DNA of 64,000 bases, from the NCBI RefSeq assembly GCF_002101555.1, contig NZ_LQOL01000056.1, positions 62,001 through 126,000 on the forward strand. The letters run 5' to 3'. This DNA comes from Mycolicibacterium canariasense. GTDB lineage: Bacteria; Actinomycetota; Actinomycetes; Mycobacteriales; Mycobacteriaceae. The position numbers and the translations under genes were made by a program. Under the pieces are notes generated by a model. The model was not told the origin of the DNA. It was given only the letters and a program-made list of their open reading frames with translations, and did no database searches. Within the stretch, counting starts at the first letter, position 1; every line of letters starts with the position of its first letter. Below are positions 17,588 through 26,203 of the stretch, one piece after another.

Positions 17588-18661
17588 ATGACGCCGTCGG
17601 GGTCGGATGAACACATGCCTGTCGTGACGCGCATCAGCCGCCGGAACTTCGCCCGGCTCGCCACGGTGGCCGCGGGCGCGCTCACCGTCACCGCCTGCGG
17701 CCCCGCGCACAGGGACGCTCCGACCGCACCTTCGGGCACGGGCGGACCGCCGGCCGCGCCACGACATTCCCTGGGGCCGGTGCAGCAGATCGACGCGGGA
17801 GCGCTGTCGGTCGGCTACGTCGACGCCGGCCCCGCCGACGGTCAGCCGGTGATCCTGCTGCACGGGTGGCCGTATGACATCCACAGCTATGCCGATGTCA
17901 CCGCTGCCCTTGCCGGACAAGGATTCCGGGTGATCGTCCCGTTCGCCCGCGGCTTCGGGTCCACCCGGTTCCGGTCGGCTGACACCGTCCGCAACGCCCA
18001 GCAGTCGGCCTTGGCCCACGATGTGATCGACCTGATGGATGCCCTGAACATTCCCAACGCCATTCTCGGTGGCTACGACTGGGGCGGGCGCACAGCCAAC
18101 GTGGTGGCCGCGCTGTGGCCGCAACGGGTGCGCGGATTGGTGGCGGTCAGCGGGTACATCATCGTCAACCTGGAAGCCAACCTTGCACCGCTGCCGCCGA
18201 CGGCCGAATACGGTTGGTGGTACCAGTACTACTTCGCCACCCCGCGAGGCGAACTCGGCTACCGGCAGAACACCAAGGACTTCAACCGACTCATATGGCA
18301 GAACGCTTCGCCGCTATGGCATTTCGCCGACAGCACCTACGACCTGTCGGCGGCGGCGTTCGACAACCCCGACCACGTGGCCATCGTCATCCACAACTAC
18401 CGATGGCGCCAGAGTCTCGCCCCCGGCGAGGCCCGCTACGACGCCGACGAACGACGGCTCGCGGCGAAACCGCCGATCACCGTGCCCACCATCACCATCG
18501 GCAGCGACTTCGACGGGCCCGCCAAGGACGGCGCCGGCTACCGTGTCCGGTACACCGGCCGCTACGTTCACCGGGTGCTCGACGGTATCGGACACAACGT
18601 CCCGCAGGAGGCGCCGGATCAGTTTGCCGCCGCGATCAATGACGTGCACCGGATGGGTTGA
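17588..18661 (+). CDS. Tat-exported lipoprotein alpha/beta hydrolase, epoxide hydrolase-like
   Basis: A 357-residue protein. Residues about 15-40 carry a twin-arginine signal (ISRRNFARL) followed by a hydrophobic stretch and a lipobox ending VTAC, so it should be exported folded and lipidated on Cys. The hydrolase domain has HGWP as oxyanion hole and GYDWGG with Asp as nucleophile, the pattern of epoxide hydrolases and haloalkane dehalogenases rather than serine esterases; the catalytic His is in GIGHNVPQEAPD. ATG 17588 is the first start in the frame past the LysR gene; ATG 17615 is an alternative closer to the signal. It is divergent from its likely LysR regulator and its 3' end overlaps the convergent gene by 26 bases. 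Confidence 0.83.
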   Translation: MTPSGSDEHMPVVTRISRRNFARLATVAAGALTVTACGPAHRDAPTAPSGTGGPPAAPRHSLGPVQQIDAGALSVGYVDAGPADGQPVILLHGWPYDIHSYADVTAALAGQGFRVIVPFARGFGSTRFRSADTVRNAQQSALAHDVIDLMDALNIPNAILGGYDWGGRTANVVAALWPQRVRGLVAVSGYIIVNLEANLAPLPPTAEYGWWYQYYFATPRGELGYRQNTKDFNRLIWQNASPLWHFADSTYDLSAAAFDNPDHVAIVIHNYRWRQSLAPGEARYDADERRLAAKPPITVPTITIGSDFDGPAKDGAGYRVRYTGRYVHRVLDGIGHNVPQEAPDQFAAAINDVHRMG

Positions 18662-19475
18662 GCCACAATGCGATATTGCGCACATAACCCTTGAAAGTCT
18701 CCAGACGGGACGGATCGTCCTTGATCGCGCAGCCGGGCGACTCGGTGACGAAGGTCGGTGCGCCGCGGCCGACATCCCAGTTGTAGTCGGCGAAATGGTG
18801 AAAGGTCGACTCCGCCACGGCCCGGCCCGTGGTTCCGGATTCATCCAGGGCCACAGCCAGATTGAACCGCCGGCCGGTCGACGTGCTGCGGCCCTGGGCC
18901 ACCACCCGCGCACCCGGCACGTCGGCCGCGACCCACCCCTCATGCGGGTGGGCCGGAAACCACTCGATGCGCCCGCTGGCGGTCCGCCCGGTGCGCAGCA
19001 GTTCGTGGACGGGACCGTCGACCAGCACCGGTTGGTAATCGCCGTTGGCACCGGAATGGAAGTTGGGCCAGCAGATGTCGGGGTTGTCGCGGTCGTCGCA
19101 CATGCTGTCCGGGTCGACCGCCGGATCGTGGAACCGATTGACCGCCCCCAGCGAACCCAGCCGCAGCAGGCAACTGCCGAGTTCCTGATGATCGCGCGCG
19201 GTGAGCACTCCACCGCCGGCCAGCCGGAACCGGGTGATGGCCTCGCACTCGGGGACCGTGAGGCCGCTGCCGGTGTCGACGGCCATCAGCCACAACTGGT
19301 CGTAGCCGAGCCGGTCGAGATGCGCCAGCACCGGATCGTCGTCGTCGCCGGCGCGGTTGCGGGCGATGACCTGGTGTCCGGCCGCGCGCAGTTCGTCGGC
19401 CAGCAGGGTGAACCGGGAGATGTCCCAGTCGTCGGCGGCGGCCGGGATGGTGGTCTGTAACAGGATTCGGGACAT
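18636..19475 (-). CDS. Conserved protein, glutamine amidotransferase-like fold (inferred)
   Basis: A 279-residue cytosolic protein. The N-terminal part (MSRILLQTTIPAAADDW, then LADELRAAGHQVIARNR and FRLAGGGVLTARDHQELG) resembles class I glutamine amidotransferase or ThuA-like folds, but no catalytic Cys-His-Glu set is clear. The C-terminal part has HPHEGWVAADVPGARVVAQGRS and a conserved-looking FHHFADYNWD. It starts five bases after the cupin gene and is the last gene of the sigma factor operon 21242-18636. ATG 19475 has GGGAGTGAG upstream. Function unknown. Confidence 0.7.
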   Translation of the reverse strand: MSRILLQTTIPAAADDWDISRFTLLADELRAAGHQVIARNRAGDDDDPVLAHLDRLGYDQLWLMAVDTGSGLTVPECEAITRFRLAGGGVLTARDHQELGSCLLRLGSLGAVNRFHDPAVDPDSMCDDRDNPDICWPNFHSGANGDYQPVLVDGPVHELLRTGRTASGRIEWFPAHPHEGWVAADVPGARVVAQGRSTSTGRRFNLAVALDESGTTGRAVAESTFHHFADYNWDVGRGAPTFVTESPGCAIKDDPSRLETFKGYVRNIALWLNPSGARH

Positions 19476-19480
19476 CGAAC

Positions 19481-19903
19481 TCACTCCCGCGGCGGTGCGG
19501 GCGGCACCCGGAGGTGGGCGCGTGCGGCCAGTTCCTCGTCGTCGACGAGGGTCAGCATCGGTTGCCCGGGCACACACATCATGGTGACCAGGAATCGGCT
19601 GCTGATGTCGTCGCGGTTGTTGGCGTCGGAGTAATGGATGATGTCGCCGCCCGGCTCCCAGAAGGCCTCTCCGGCCCGGATGACCCGCGGCGGTTCACCC
19701 TCCAACTCGAACAGCATCTCGCCTTCGAGCATGTAGCCGAACGCCGGACCGCTGGGGTGCCGGTGCGGCGGGGCACCGGCACTGCCGGGCGGGTACTCGA
19801 TGATCACCGTCATGGCGTGTGCGCCTTCGGCAATGGCCGGCGGCATCACCTCTTGGACGACGGTCAACGCGTCCTCCCAGCCGGGATCGTATGTCTTCGT
19901 CAT
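19481..19903 (-). CDS. Cupin domain protein
   Basis: A 140-residue single-cupin protein. Motif 1 is PPHRHPSGPAFGYMLEGEM with two His and a Glu, and motif 2 is AGEAFWEPGGDIIHYSDAN with a His, so a divalent metal site is likely. Small cupins of this type are isomerases, dioxygenases or binding proteins. It is the third gene of the sigma factor operon, 25 bases after the SDR gene and five bases before the next gene. The ligand is unknown. Confidence 0.85.
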   Translation of the reverse strand: MTKTYDPGWEDALTVVQEVMPPAIAEGAHAMTVIIEYPPGSAGAPPHRHPSGPAFGYMLEGEMLFELEGEPPRVIRAGEAFWEPGGDIIHYSDANNRDDISSRFLVTMMCVPGQPMLTLVDDEELAARAHLRVPPAPPRE

Positions 19904-19928
19904 GCGTGTGCTCCTCGGTGTGGTCGAG

Positions 19929-20645
19929 TCAGATGGCGCTGCCGCCGCCGTCGGCGTGCAGCGTGGAACCGGTGATGAAGCTGGCTCGCGGAGAGGCGAG
20001 GAAGAGCACGGCCTGCGCGATCTCGCGGGGATCGGCGGTGCGGCCCAGCGGCAGCGAGCGGCCCAGCTCCTCGTTGGTGTCGCCCCATTCCGCCTGTACG
20101 CCTTCGGTTCTGGTTGGGCCAGGAGCGACGTTGTTCACCCGGACGCCGCCCGGACCGAATTCGGCGGCCCAGGTCCGGGTCAGGGATTCCACCGCGGCCT
20201 TGGACGCGCTGTATGCCGACGCGCCCGGCACCCCCTTGTCGGCCACCATGGTGGTGATGTTGACGATGCTGCCGTACCCGCGGGTCAGCATCCCGGGCAC
20301 CAGGGCCGCGGTCAGGAAGTACAGACCCCGGACATTGGTGTCGAAGGTCCGCTCGAAGGGTTCGAGCTGCTGCTCGACGGTGAGGGCGGCGGGGAAAGCG
20401 GCGGCGTTGTTCACCAGGATGTCCACATTCGGCGTTTGGCGCACCAGCGCTGTCACCGACTCGGCATCCGACAGATCGGCCCGGACGAACCGGGCCCCGA
20501 TCGCGGCCGCGGCCGCGGCACCCCGGTCGGGGTCGCGTCCGGTGACGATCACCGTGGCGCCCGCCTCGGCGAGCAGCCGGGCGGAGGCCAGTCCGATACC
20601 CGCCGTGCCGCCGGTGACCAATGCGATCTGCTGTGTCAGCTCCAT
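19929..20645 (-). CDS. SDR family NAD(P)-dependent oxidoreductase
   Basis: A 238-residue classical short-chain dehydrogenase. It has TGGTAGIG for cofactor binding (residues 11-18), NNAA at about 88-91, and the active-site Tyr-x3-Lys in YSASKAA (near residue 153). The Ser of the triad is replaced by Thr in NITTMVAD, which is unusual for the family. The C-terminal GGGSAI tail is typical. It starts three bases after the sigma factor stop, so the two are co-translated. The substrate is not predictable. Confidence 0.88.
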   Translation of the reverse strand: MELTQQIALVTGGTAGIGLASARLLAEAGATVIVTGRDPDRGAAAAAAIGARFVRADLSDAESVTALVRQTPNVDILVNNAAAFPAALTVEQQLEPFERTFDTNVRGLYFLTAALVPGMLTRGYGSIVNITTMVADKGVPGASAYSASKAAVESLTRTWAAEFGPGGVRVNNVAPGPTRTEGVQAEWGDTNEELGRSLPLGRTADPREIAQAVLFLASPRASFITGSTLHADGGGSAI

Positions 20646-20648
20646 GGG

Positions 20649-21242
20649 TCAGGCGATCCGCCGCTCGTGCACGGCCAGTGAGGCGCGCAGCCGCTGACGG
20701 CCACGCGAGACCCGCGACATCACCGTGCCCATCGGGATGTCCATGATGGCCGCGGTTTCGGCGTAGGTGTAGCCCTCGACGTAGGAGTAGAACAGTGCGG
20801 TGGTGAAACCCTCCGGCAGTTCGGCCAGCGCCTCGGTGAGCTCCGGATCGGGCAGCGCACCGAGCACCACGGCCTCGGCGGAATGCAGGCCCCCGGACTG
20901 ATGGGCGGCCGCGCGGGCCAGTTCGCGGTCGGTGATCTCCTCCACCGCCACCTCGGCGGGGCGGCGTTGCCTGCCCCGGTGGTTGCTGACCCACCGGTTG
21001 TACATGATCCGGAACAGCCAGGCCTTCAGATTGGTGCCGGTGCGGAACTTACCGAATCCGGTGTAGGCGTGCAGCAGGGTGTCCTGCAACAGATCCTCGG
21101 CGTCGGCCTCGGTGCGGGTCAGCCGGCGCGCGCCGCGGTACAGCACCTCGAACAGGGGCTGGGTGTCACGGGCGAAGCGTGCTGCGAGGTCGGCAGCGGA
21201 TTCCGGCCCGTCCTCGTCCGCCGGGACGGATGTCAGGGTCAT
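20649..21242 (-). CDS. ECF sigma factor, SigH-like
   Basis: A 197-residue ECF sigma factor close to mycobacterial SigH. Region 2 holds DAEDLLQDTLLHAYTGF and TNLKAWLFRIMYNRW; region 4 holds LPEGFTTALFYSYVEGYTYAETAAIMDIP and GTVMSRVSRGRQRLR. SigH in M. tuberculosis responds to oxidative and heat stress under the zinc anti-sigma factor RshA. Here no RshA-like gene (HxxxCxxC) follows; an SDR gene starts three bases downstream. ATG 21242 is the conserved start; the longer frame overlaps the upstream gene. A 14-base dyad lies 25-38 bases before the start. Control must come from a distant anti-sigma factor, transcription or proteolysis. Confidence 0.88.
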   Translation of the reverse strand: MTLTSVPADEDGPESAADLAARFARDTQPLFEVLYRGARRLTRTEADAEDLLQDTLLHAYTGFGKFRTGTNLKAWLFRIMYNRWVSNHRGRQRRPAEVAVEEITDRELARAAAHQSGGLHSAEAVVLGALPDPELTEALAELPEGFTTALFYSYVEGYTYAETAAIMDIPMGTVMSRVSRGRQRLRASLAVHERRIA

Positions 21243-21266
21243 GAGTGCCTCCGCGGGTGAGTGGGT

Positions 21267-21280
21267 TTCTCGTTCGAGAA
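21267..21280. promoter_or_regulatory. Dyad upstream of SigH-like gene
   Basis: TTCTCG (21267-21272), two spacer bases and CGAGAA (21275-21280) form a perfect inverted repeat. It is placed 25-38 bases before the sigma factor start, in the position of a promoter or 5' leader. It could be a repressor site or a short RNA hairpin; no known regulator is assigned. Confidence 0.45.
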
Positions 21281-21373
21281 CCAGCCTCGTCGGCGAAGGG
21301 GGCGCGGCGGACCCTTGAAAGTCCGTAGTCCCGGTTCGTGGTCGGCTCCGTGGCCCGGCGGCGCAAGCCTGAG

Positions 21374-24175
21374 TCAGCCGGCCTGCCCCGGTGCCGAGGA
21401 CAGCGTGCGCAACTGTTTGCGCGAGGTGATGCCGAGCTTGACGAACACTTTGCGCAGGTGCCATTCCACGGTGTGGGTGCTGATGAACAGCTGGGCGCCG
21501 ATCTCATTGTTGGTCAGGCCGTCGCGGGCCAGCCGCGCGATCTGGGCTTCTTGGGCGGTCAGCTCGTCCCCGGAACCGACCCGCTGCGTGCGGACCTTGT
21601 CACCGCTGATGCTCAATTCGCGGCGGGCCCGCTCGGCGAACCCGTGCGCCCCCATCTCGGTGAACAGTTCATGGGCGGCGGTCAGCTGTTTGCGGGCGTC
21701 CGCGCGACGGTTGGCTCGTCGCAACCACTCGCCATAGGACAACCGGGCTCGCGACAGATGCAGTGCGATATCGGCGCGCTCCAGCCGCTCGATTGCCTCG
21801 ACGAAGGCGCCTTCGGCCCCGTCGTTGTCGGCCAGCAGGGCCTGGGCGGCCGCGGCCGCGCCGAGACCCCAGTCGGTGCCGCTGGCGCCCGCGCGTTCCG
21901 CCAGCTTCGGCAGTGCCGCCGCGGCGGCGGCCCGGTCGCCGGTGTGCACGGCCGCCTCGATGAGTTCGTACAAGCACCAGCCGTAGAAGCCGAGGTCCTC
22001 GTACTCGCAGCAGCGGTGCGCGGCGGCCAGCGCCTCCTGGTATCGGCCGAGCCCGTTGTACAGCACGGCCATGCTGAAGCCGGACAGGCCGAGCAGCCGC
22101 CCCTCGCCACGTGCCGCCCCGTCGGCGGCGGCCGCCTCGATGATGGCCTCGGCCTCGGCGGCCGCGCCCCGCCAGGCGGCCAGCAGCAGCGTGTGGTACC
22201 GCACCGGCGCATTGCCCATCGACGCGGTGATGGCCTTGGATTCCTCGATCAGCCTTGTGGCCGAATCGAATTCACCGCGGTAGAAATGGACACCGGCCCG
22301 ATAGCCGAGCGCCGGCGGCAGCGCGGCCAGTGCGCCGGCCTCCCTGGCCCGGCGCACCGTGTCGCCGGCGATCCGTTCCAGTAGCTCGTCGTCCCACATC
22401 TCGTGAGCGGCTGATTCCTGTGCCACCGGGAACGGCCAATACAGCCATTGGCCGGCCTGCTCCTGGGCATGGGCGTTCCACAGTTCGAGCGCCGCGCTCA
22501 GGTCCGCCGAACCGGTGCCGGGACCGTCGAGGATCCGGGTCGCCATGCCGCGCAACAGATAATCGATCGGCCGCTGCAGCGGTGCGACGGCGTCCGCGGC
22601 GGCCCGGCCCGCGCTGGCCACCTCGACCAACAGGCCGGGCTCGCCCAGGCGCCCGGCGTAGATGGCCGCGGTCAAGGCCTCCAGGTACGTTTCCCGGGCC
22701 AGCTCGTCGTCCAGGTCCGTCAACCCGTGTGCAGCCTCGAGCAGCTGAGCGGCGGCCGCACCGACCGGTGGTGCCCCGGTCGACGTGGCCCGGCTGCGCA
22801 CGAAGTCCATCTGGGCACGCATCCTGGCGACCAGGACGCGTTGCAGAGCAGACAGCGGGCCCGACTCGGCGAGCGCCAGCAGCTCGTAGGCGGCCTCCGG
22901 TGCGGCTGCCTCCCGCTTGGCATCGGCCGCTGAGATGGCGCGTGCCCCGCGCAGCGACGGGTCCAGGGTGAGGATCGCTGCGCGTTCCAAAAATGCTGCC
23001 GCGGCAGCGATTCCGCCGCGGCACTGGGCGCGGCCGGCCGAAGCCTCCAGCTCGGCGGCGATCGCGTCGTCGGGGCAGGTCGCGGCATTGGCGGCGTGCC
23101 AGGCCCGGCGGTCGGGGTCGGCCTGCGGATCGGTGGCCTCGGCCAGCGCGCGGTGCACCATCCGGCGGTCGGCGAGGTCGGCGGCGCGGTACGCGGCCGA
23201 GCGCATCAGCGGGTGATGGAACCGCATCCGGTGCCCGAATTCGATGACGCCGGCCTCTTCGGCCGGGGCCAGCGCGTCGACCGGGATGCCCAATGCTGCT
23301 GCCGCGCGCAGGAACAGCGCCGAATCGCCCACCGGCTCGGCAGCGGCGACCAGCAGCAGCCGCTGTGTCTGGGCCGGTAGTGCGGTGATGCGTCGCACGA
23401 ACCCGGCCTCGATCGCCGCGGTGGACGATCGCTTGCCGGCGATCCAGAAGCCACCGGCCAACTCGGTGGCGGTGACGGTGCGCGGCACGTCGACCAAAGC
23501 CAACGGCAGGCCCCGGGTTTCGGCGACGATCCGATCCCGTACCCGCGGGTCGATCCCGCCGATCATCACCGATTCCAGCAGCGCCCTGGCATCGGCGTCG
23601 GACAGCCCCGTGACGAGCAGTTCGGGCAGCCCGGGCAGGAGCTCGGCGTGCCCCTCGCGGATGGCGAAGACCATGGCGATGCGCTCGGCGAGCAGCCGCC
23701 GCGCGACGAACGCAAGGGTCTGCACCGACGCCTGGTCGAGCCACTGTGCGTCATCCACCACACAGAGCAGCGGCTGATCGTCGGCGGCGGCGGCGAGCAG
23801 GCCGAGGACCGCCAAGCCGACCAGGAACCGGTCCGGGGCGGGACCGGTGCCGTAACCGAACGCCACCGCGAGGGCTTGGCGCTGCGGTGCGGCGAGACCG
23901 TCGGCGTGGCGCATCAGCGGCGCGCACAGCTGTTGCAGACCGGCGAAGGCGAGTTCCATGTCGGTCTGCACACCGGCGACCTGGACGATGCGGAAATCGG
24001 CTGCCGCGCCGGAGACGTATTCGAGCAGCGCCGTCTTGCCGACCCCGGCCTCGCCGCGCAGCACCAGTGCCTGGCCGGTGCCCGAACGTGCCCGGGACAC
24101 CAGGTCGGCCAGCGTGGCGCACTCGCGGCTGCGGCCGCGCAACACCGTCCCCCGCCCCCCGGCCTGGCTCGACAT
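21374..24175 (-). CDS. LuxR family ATPase regulator (LAL/MalT type)
   Basis: A 933-residue large ATP-binding LuxR regulator. The Walker A motif GEAGVGKTALL is near residue 38 and Walker B LLCVVDDAQW near 135. A long helical repeat (TPR-like) region runs from about 400 to 850, and the C-terminal LuxR helix-turn-helix at about 868-925 reads LTNNEIGAQLFISTHTVEWHLRKVF. Such STAND regulators oligomerise with ATP and an inducer to activate transcription. ATG 24175 begins the conserved part; the frame is open to 24352 but that overlaps unrelated sequence. It lies 131 bases upstream of the SigH-like operon on the same strand and could regulate it. Confidence 0.9.
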   Translation of the reverse strand: MSSQAGGRGTVLRGRSRECATLADLVSRARSGTGQALVLRGEAGVGKTALLEYVSGAAADFRIVQVAGVQTDMELAFAGLQQLCAPLMRHADGLAAPQRQALAVAFGYGTGPAPDRFLVGLAVLGLLAAAADDQPLLCVVDDAQWLDQASVQTLAFVARRLLAERIAMVFAIREGHAELLPGLPELLVTGLSDADARALLESVMIGGIDPRVRDRIVAETRGLPLALVDVPRTVTATELAGGFWIAGKRSSTAAIEAGFVRRITALPAQTQRLLLVAAAEPVGDSALFLRAAAALGIPVDALAPAEEAGVIEFGHRMRFHHPLMRSAAYRAADLADRRMVHRALAEATDPQADPDRRAWHAANAATCPDDAIAAELEASAGRAQCRGGIAAAAAFLERAAILTLDPSLRGARAISAADAKREAAAPEAAYELLALAESGPLSALQRVLVARMRAQMDFVRSRATSTGAPPVGAAAAQLLEAAHGLTDLDDELARETYLEALTAAIYAGRLGEPGLLVEVASAGRAAADAVAPLQRPIDYLLRGMATRILDGPGTGSADLSAALELWNAHAQEQAGQWLYWPFPVAQESAAHEMWDDELLERIAGDTVRRAREAGALAALPPALGYRAGVHFYRGEFDSATRLIEESKAITASMGNAPVRYHTLLLAAWRGAAAEAEAIIEAAAADGAARGEGRLLGLSGFSMAVLYNGLGRYQEALAAAHRCCEYEDLGFYGWCLYELIEAAVHTGDRAAAAAALPKLAERAGASGTDWGLGAAAAAQALLADNDGAEGAFVEAIERLERADIALHLSRARLSYGEWLRRANRRADARKQLTAAHELFTEMGAHGFAERARRELSISGDKVRTQRVGSGDELTAQEAQIARLARDGLTNNEIGAQLFISTHTVEWHLRKVFVKLGITSRKQLRTLSSAPGQAG

Positions 24176-24281
24176 AGCTACCACCGTGTCTGTTGATCCG
24201 ATCTTGGATGCTAGCGAGCGCACGCACGGCAGGCGATGACGGGCTGAGGCCCTGCGCCGTCGATGGAGGTGACCGTCTCGG

Positions 24282-25061
24282 CTAGCTGCGCTGCTGGGTG
24301 GCCGCGGTTTCGAGAATCCAGTCGGCGAACCGGGTCTCGAAGAACGTCGCATCGGCCGACGGCACCAGGGTGTCGGTATCGATGTCGATACCCCAGTACT
24401 TCGCGGCCGGGTCGGCGATCACCGCCCGGCTGTCGCCGCGGGCGGTCAGCGCGGTCCGGATGAGGTCGGGCAGCTCGAATCGTTCCGGGCCGCCGATCTC
24501 GGAGACCCCGTCGATGGGTTCGCCGAGGGCAGCGATGGCGACCCCCTCGGCGACGTCGACCGCCGCCATCGGCTGGATTCCCTTGGCGGGCAACCGGACC
24601 GCGTCGTCGACCGTCGCGGAGTCGGCGATGACCCCGAGAAATTCGAAGAACTGTGTTGCCCGCACGATGGTGTAGGGGATGGGGCCGGCGCCGATGAGCT
24701 TCTCCTGGGTCAGTTTCGCGTCGAAGTAACCGCTCTGCTGTGCCAGGGCCGGGGTGCCCACCACCGAGAGGGCCACGTGATGCCGCACGCCGGCCGCGGA
24801 CTCGGCGGCCAGCAGATTGGTGGCCGATCTGGTGAAGAAGTCCAGCGCCGGCCCGTCCTCGAAGCTCGGCGAGTTCGATACGTCGACCACCACGTCGGTC
24901 TGCCGGCCGGCACCGGCGAGCACGTCGGTCAGCCCTGCGCCGGTGACGGCGTCCACCCCGGTGCGCGGCGATGCCGCGATCGCCTCGTGGCCGTGTTCGG
25001 TCAAGGCGTGCACCAGTTTCGATCCGATCAGGCCGGTTCCGCCGATGACGACGATGCGCAT
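24282..25061 (-). CDS. NmrA-like NAD(P)-binding protein
   Basis: A 259-residue atypical short-chain dehydrogenase of the NmrA/NAD(P)H-binding class. The N-terminal GGTGLIGSKLV is the Rossmann glycine motif, and the catalytic Tyr-x3-Lys of classical SDRs is absent (GYFDAKLTQE carries Lys but the Tyr position is shifted), as in redox sensor or atypical members. VRATQFFEFLG and the PMAAVDVAEG strand are typical of the family. It lies between the LAL regulator and the LacI gene on the same strand with gaps of 106 and 67 bases. Role unknown. Confidence 0.83.
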   Translation of the reverse strand: MRIVVIGGTGLIGSKLVHALTEHGHEAIAASPRTGVDAVTGAGLTDVLAGAGRQTDVVVDVSNSPSFEDGPALDFFTRSATNLLAAESAAGVRHHVALSVVGTPALAQQSGYFDAKLTQEKLIGAGPIPYTIVRATQFFEFLGVIADSATVDDAVRLPAKGIQPMAAVDVAEGVAIAALGEPIDGVSEIGGPERFELPDLIRTALTARGDSRAVIADPAAKYWGIDIDTDTLVPSADATFFETRFADWILETAATQQRS

Positions 25062-25128
25062 GATGTCCCTCTCCGGCCGCAGCCCACGGCGGCCTTCCGC
25101 GCACCAGAACGGATGCGCCTGCCGAGAT

Positions 25129-26127
25129 TCATCCCGCTGCGGCCGGTGCCGCCGTGGTGCCCCGCGCCACCAGCGCCGGGGGTACGACGATGTCGACCGG
25201 CTCGGCGGCGGCCGCGTCGTCGAGCCGGCCCACCAGCCGGGCCACCGCGGCGCGTGCCAATTGCGGGGTTTCCTGGCGGATGGTGCTCAGGTCGATGTGC
25301 GCCAGCCGGGCCAGCGGGCTGTCGTCGAAACCCAGCACCGAAACCTGTTGGGGCACCGCGATGCGTGCGCGCACCAAGACGTCGAGCACGCCGAGCGCGC
25401 AGCGATCGTTGAAGGCGAAGATCGCCGAGGGCAGGGCGGCACCGGAGCGGAGCAGGGCGGTGGCGGCGGCCGCGCCTTCGCGTTCGGTGAGACCGCCGGG
25501 CGCGGTGGCCGCCGTCAGGCCGGCGGCGCGCATGGCTTGCGTGTAACCGCGTCGCCGCTCGGCAGCGCCGGGTAGCCGGCCGCCGTCGAGGTGGACGATG
25601 TCGCGGTGGCCGAGGCCGCGCAGGTGCTCGACGGCCATCGCGGCGCCTGCGGTGTCGTCGCTACGGACGGCGTCCACACCGCGTACTCGCCGCGCCACCA
25701 CCACCAGCGGGGTGGTGGCGGCCAACCGGGTCAGTTCGGCGGCGTGCAGACCGGGACCGAGCAGCAGCACGGCCTCGCACCGGTCGTCGAGCAGGTTGCG
25801 CACGGCGCGGTGCTCGTCGTGGTGTCGGGTGACACCGCTGAGCACGACGTCGTAGCCGACTTCGTCGGCGGCGGCGTACACGCCGTCGACCAGTTCGGCG
25901 TGGAATTCCTGACCGGCGGCGAAGGTCACCCCGAGCAGCCTGGTGCGCAGCTGACGCAGTCGTCGAGCCCGCGGGTCGGGCCGGTAACCGATCTCGTCGG
26001 CGGCCCGGCGCACCCTGGCCCTGGTCTCGTCGCTGGCCCCGGGGACGTCACGCATGACGATGGACACCAGCGCGCGCGAGACACCGGCGTGCCGGGCCAC
26101 ATCCTCCAGGGTGGGGCGGTGCTGCAT
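25129..26127 (-). CDS. LacI family transcriptional regulator
   Basis: A 332-residue LacI/GalR repressor. The N-terminal helix-turn-helix is TLEDVARHAGVSRALVSIVMRD (residues 6-27), with the hinge helix around residues 50-60. The periplasmic-binding-protein-like core has GYDVVLSGVTRHHDE and FAFNDRCALGVLDVL. The ligand is probably a sugar or sugar acid. It is divergent from a hydroxypyruvate isomerase-like gene, and two almost identical operators fill the gap, so it likely represses both genes. Confidence 0.92.
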   Translation of the reverse strand: MQHRPTLEDVARHAGVSRALVSIVMRDVPGASDETRARVRRAADEIGYRPDPRARRLRQLRTRLLGVTFAAGQEFHAELVDGVYAAADEVGYDVVLSGVTRHHDEHRAVRNLLDDRCEAVLLLGPGLHAAELTRLAATTPLVVVARRVRGVDAVRSDDTAGAAMAVEHLRGLGHRDIVHLDGGRLPGAAERRRGYTQAMRAAGLTAATAPGGLTEREGAAAATALLRSGAALPSAIFAFNDRCALGVLDVLVRARIAVPQQVSVLGFDDSPLARLAHIDLSTIRQETPQLARAAVARLVGRLDDAAAAEPVDIVVPPALVARGTTAAPAAAG

Positions 26128-26135
26128 GACATGAG

Positions 26136-26151
26136 ACTAGAAGGTTCTAGT
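26136..26151. promoter_or_regulatory. LacI-type operator 1
   Basis: ACTAGAA, two bases and TTCTAGT form a perfect 7-base inverted repeat. It lies 9-24 bases before the LacI start codon, over the promoter or leader of the regulator gene, so it would serve autoregulation. Its sequence is repeated in operator 2. Confidence 0.75.
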
Positions 26152-26172
26152 TCGATCGTGTTTTACTGAGCC

Positions 26173-26190
26173 GACTAGAACCTTCTAGTC
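26173..26190. promoter_or_regulatory. LacI-type operator 2
   Basis: GACTAGAA, two bases and TTCTAGTC form a perfect 8-base inverted repeat, 14 bases before the start of the isomerase-like gene. It shares the core CTAGAA-N2-TTCTAG with operator 1; the centres lie 38 bases apart. CGGAGAC at 26193-26199 is the ribosome binding site of the downstream gene. Confidence 0.78.
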
Positions 26191-26203
26191 GAACGGAGAC
26201 ACG

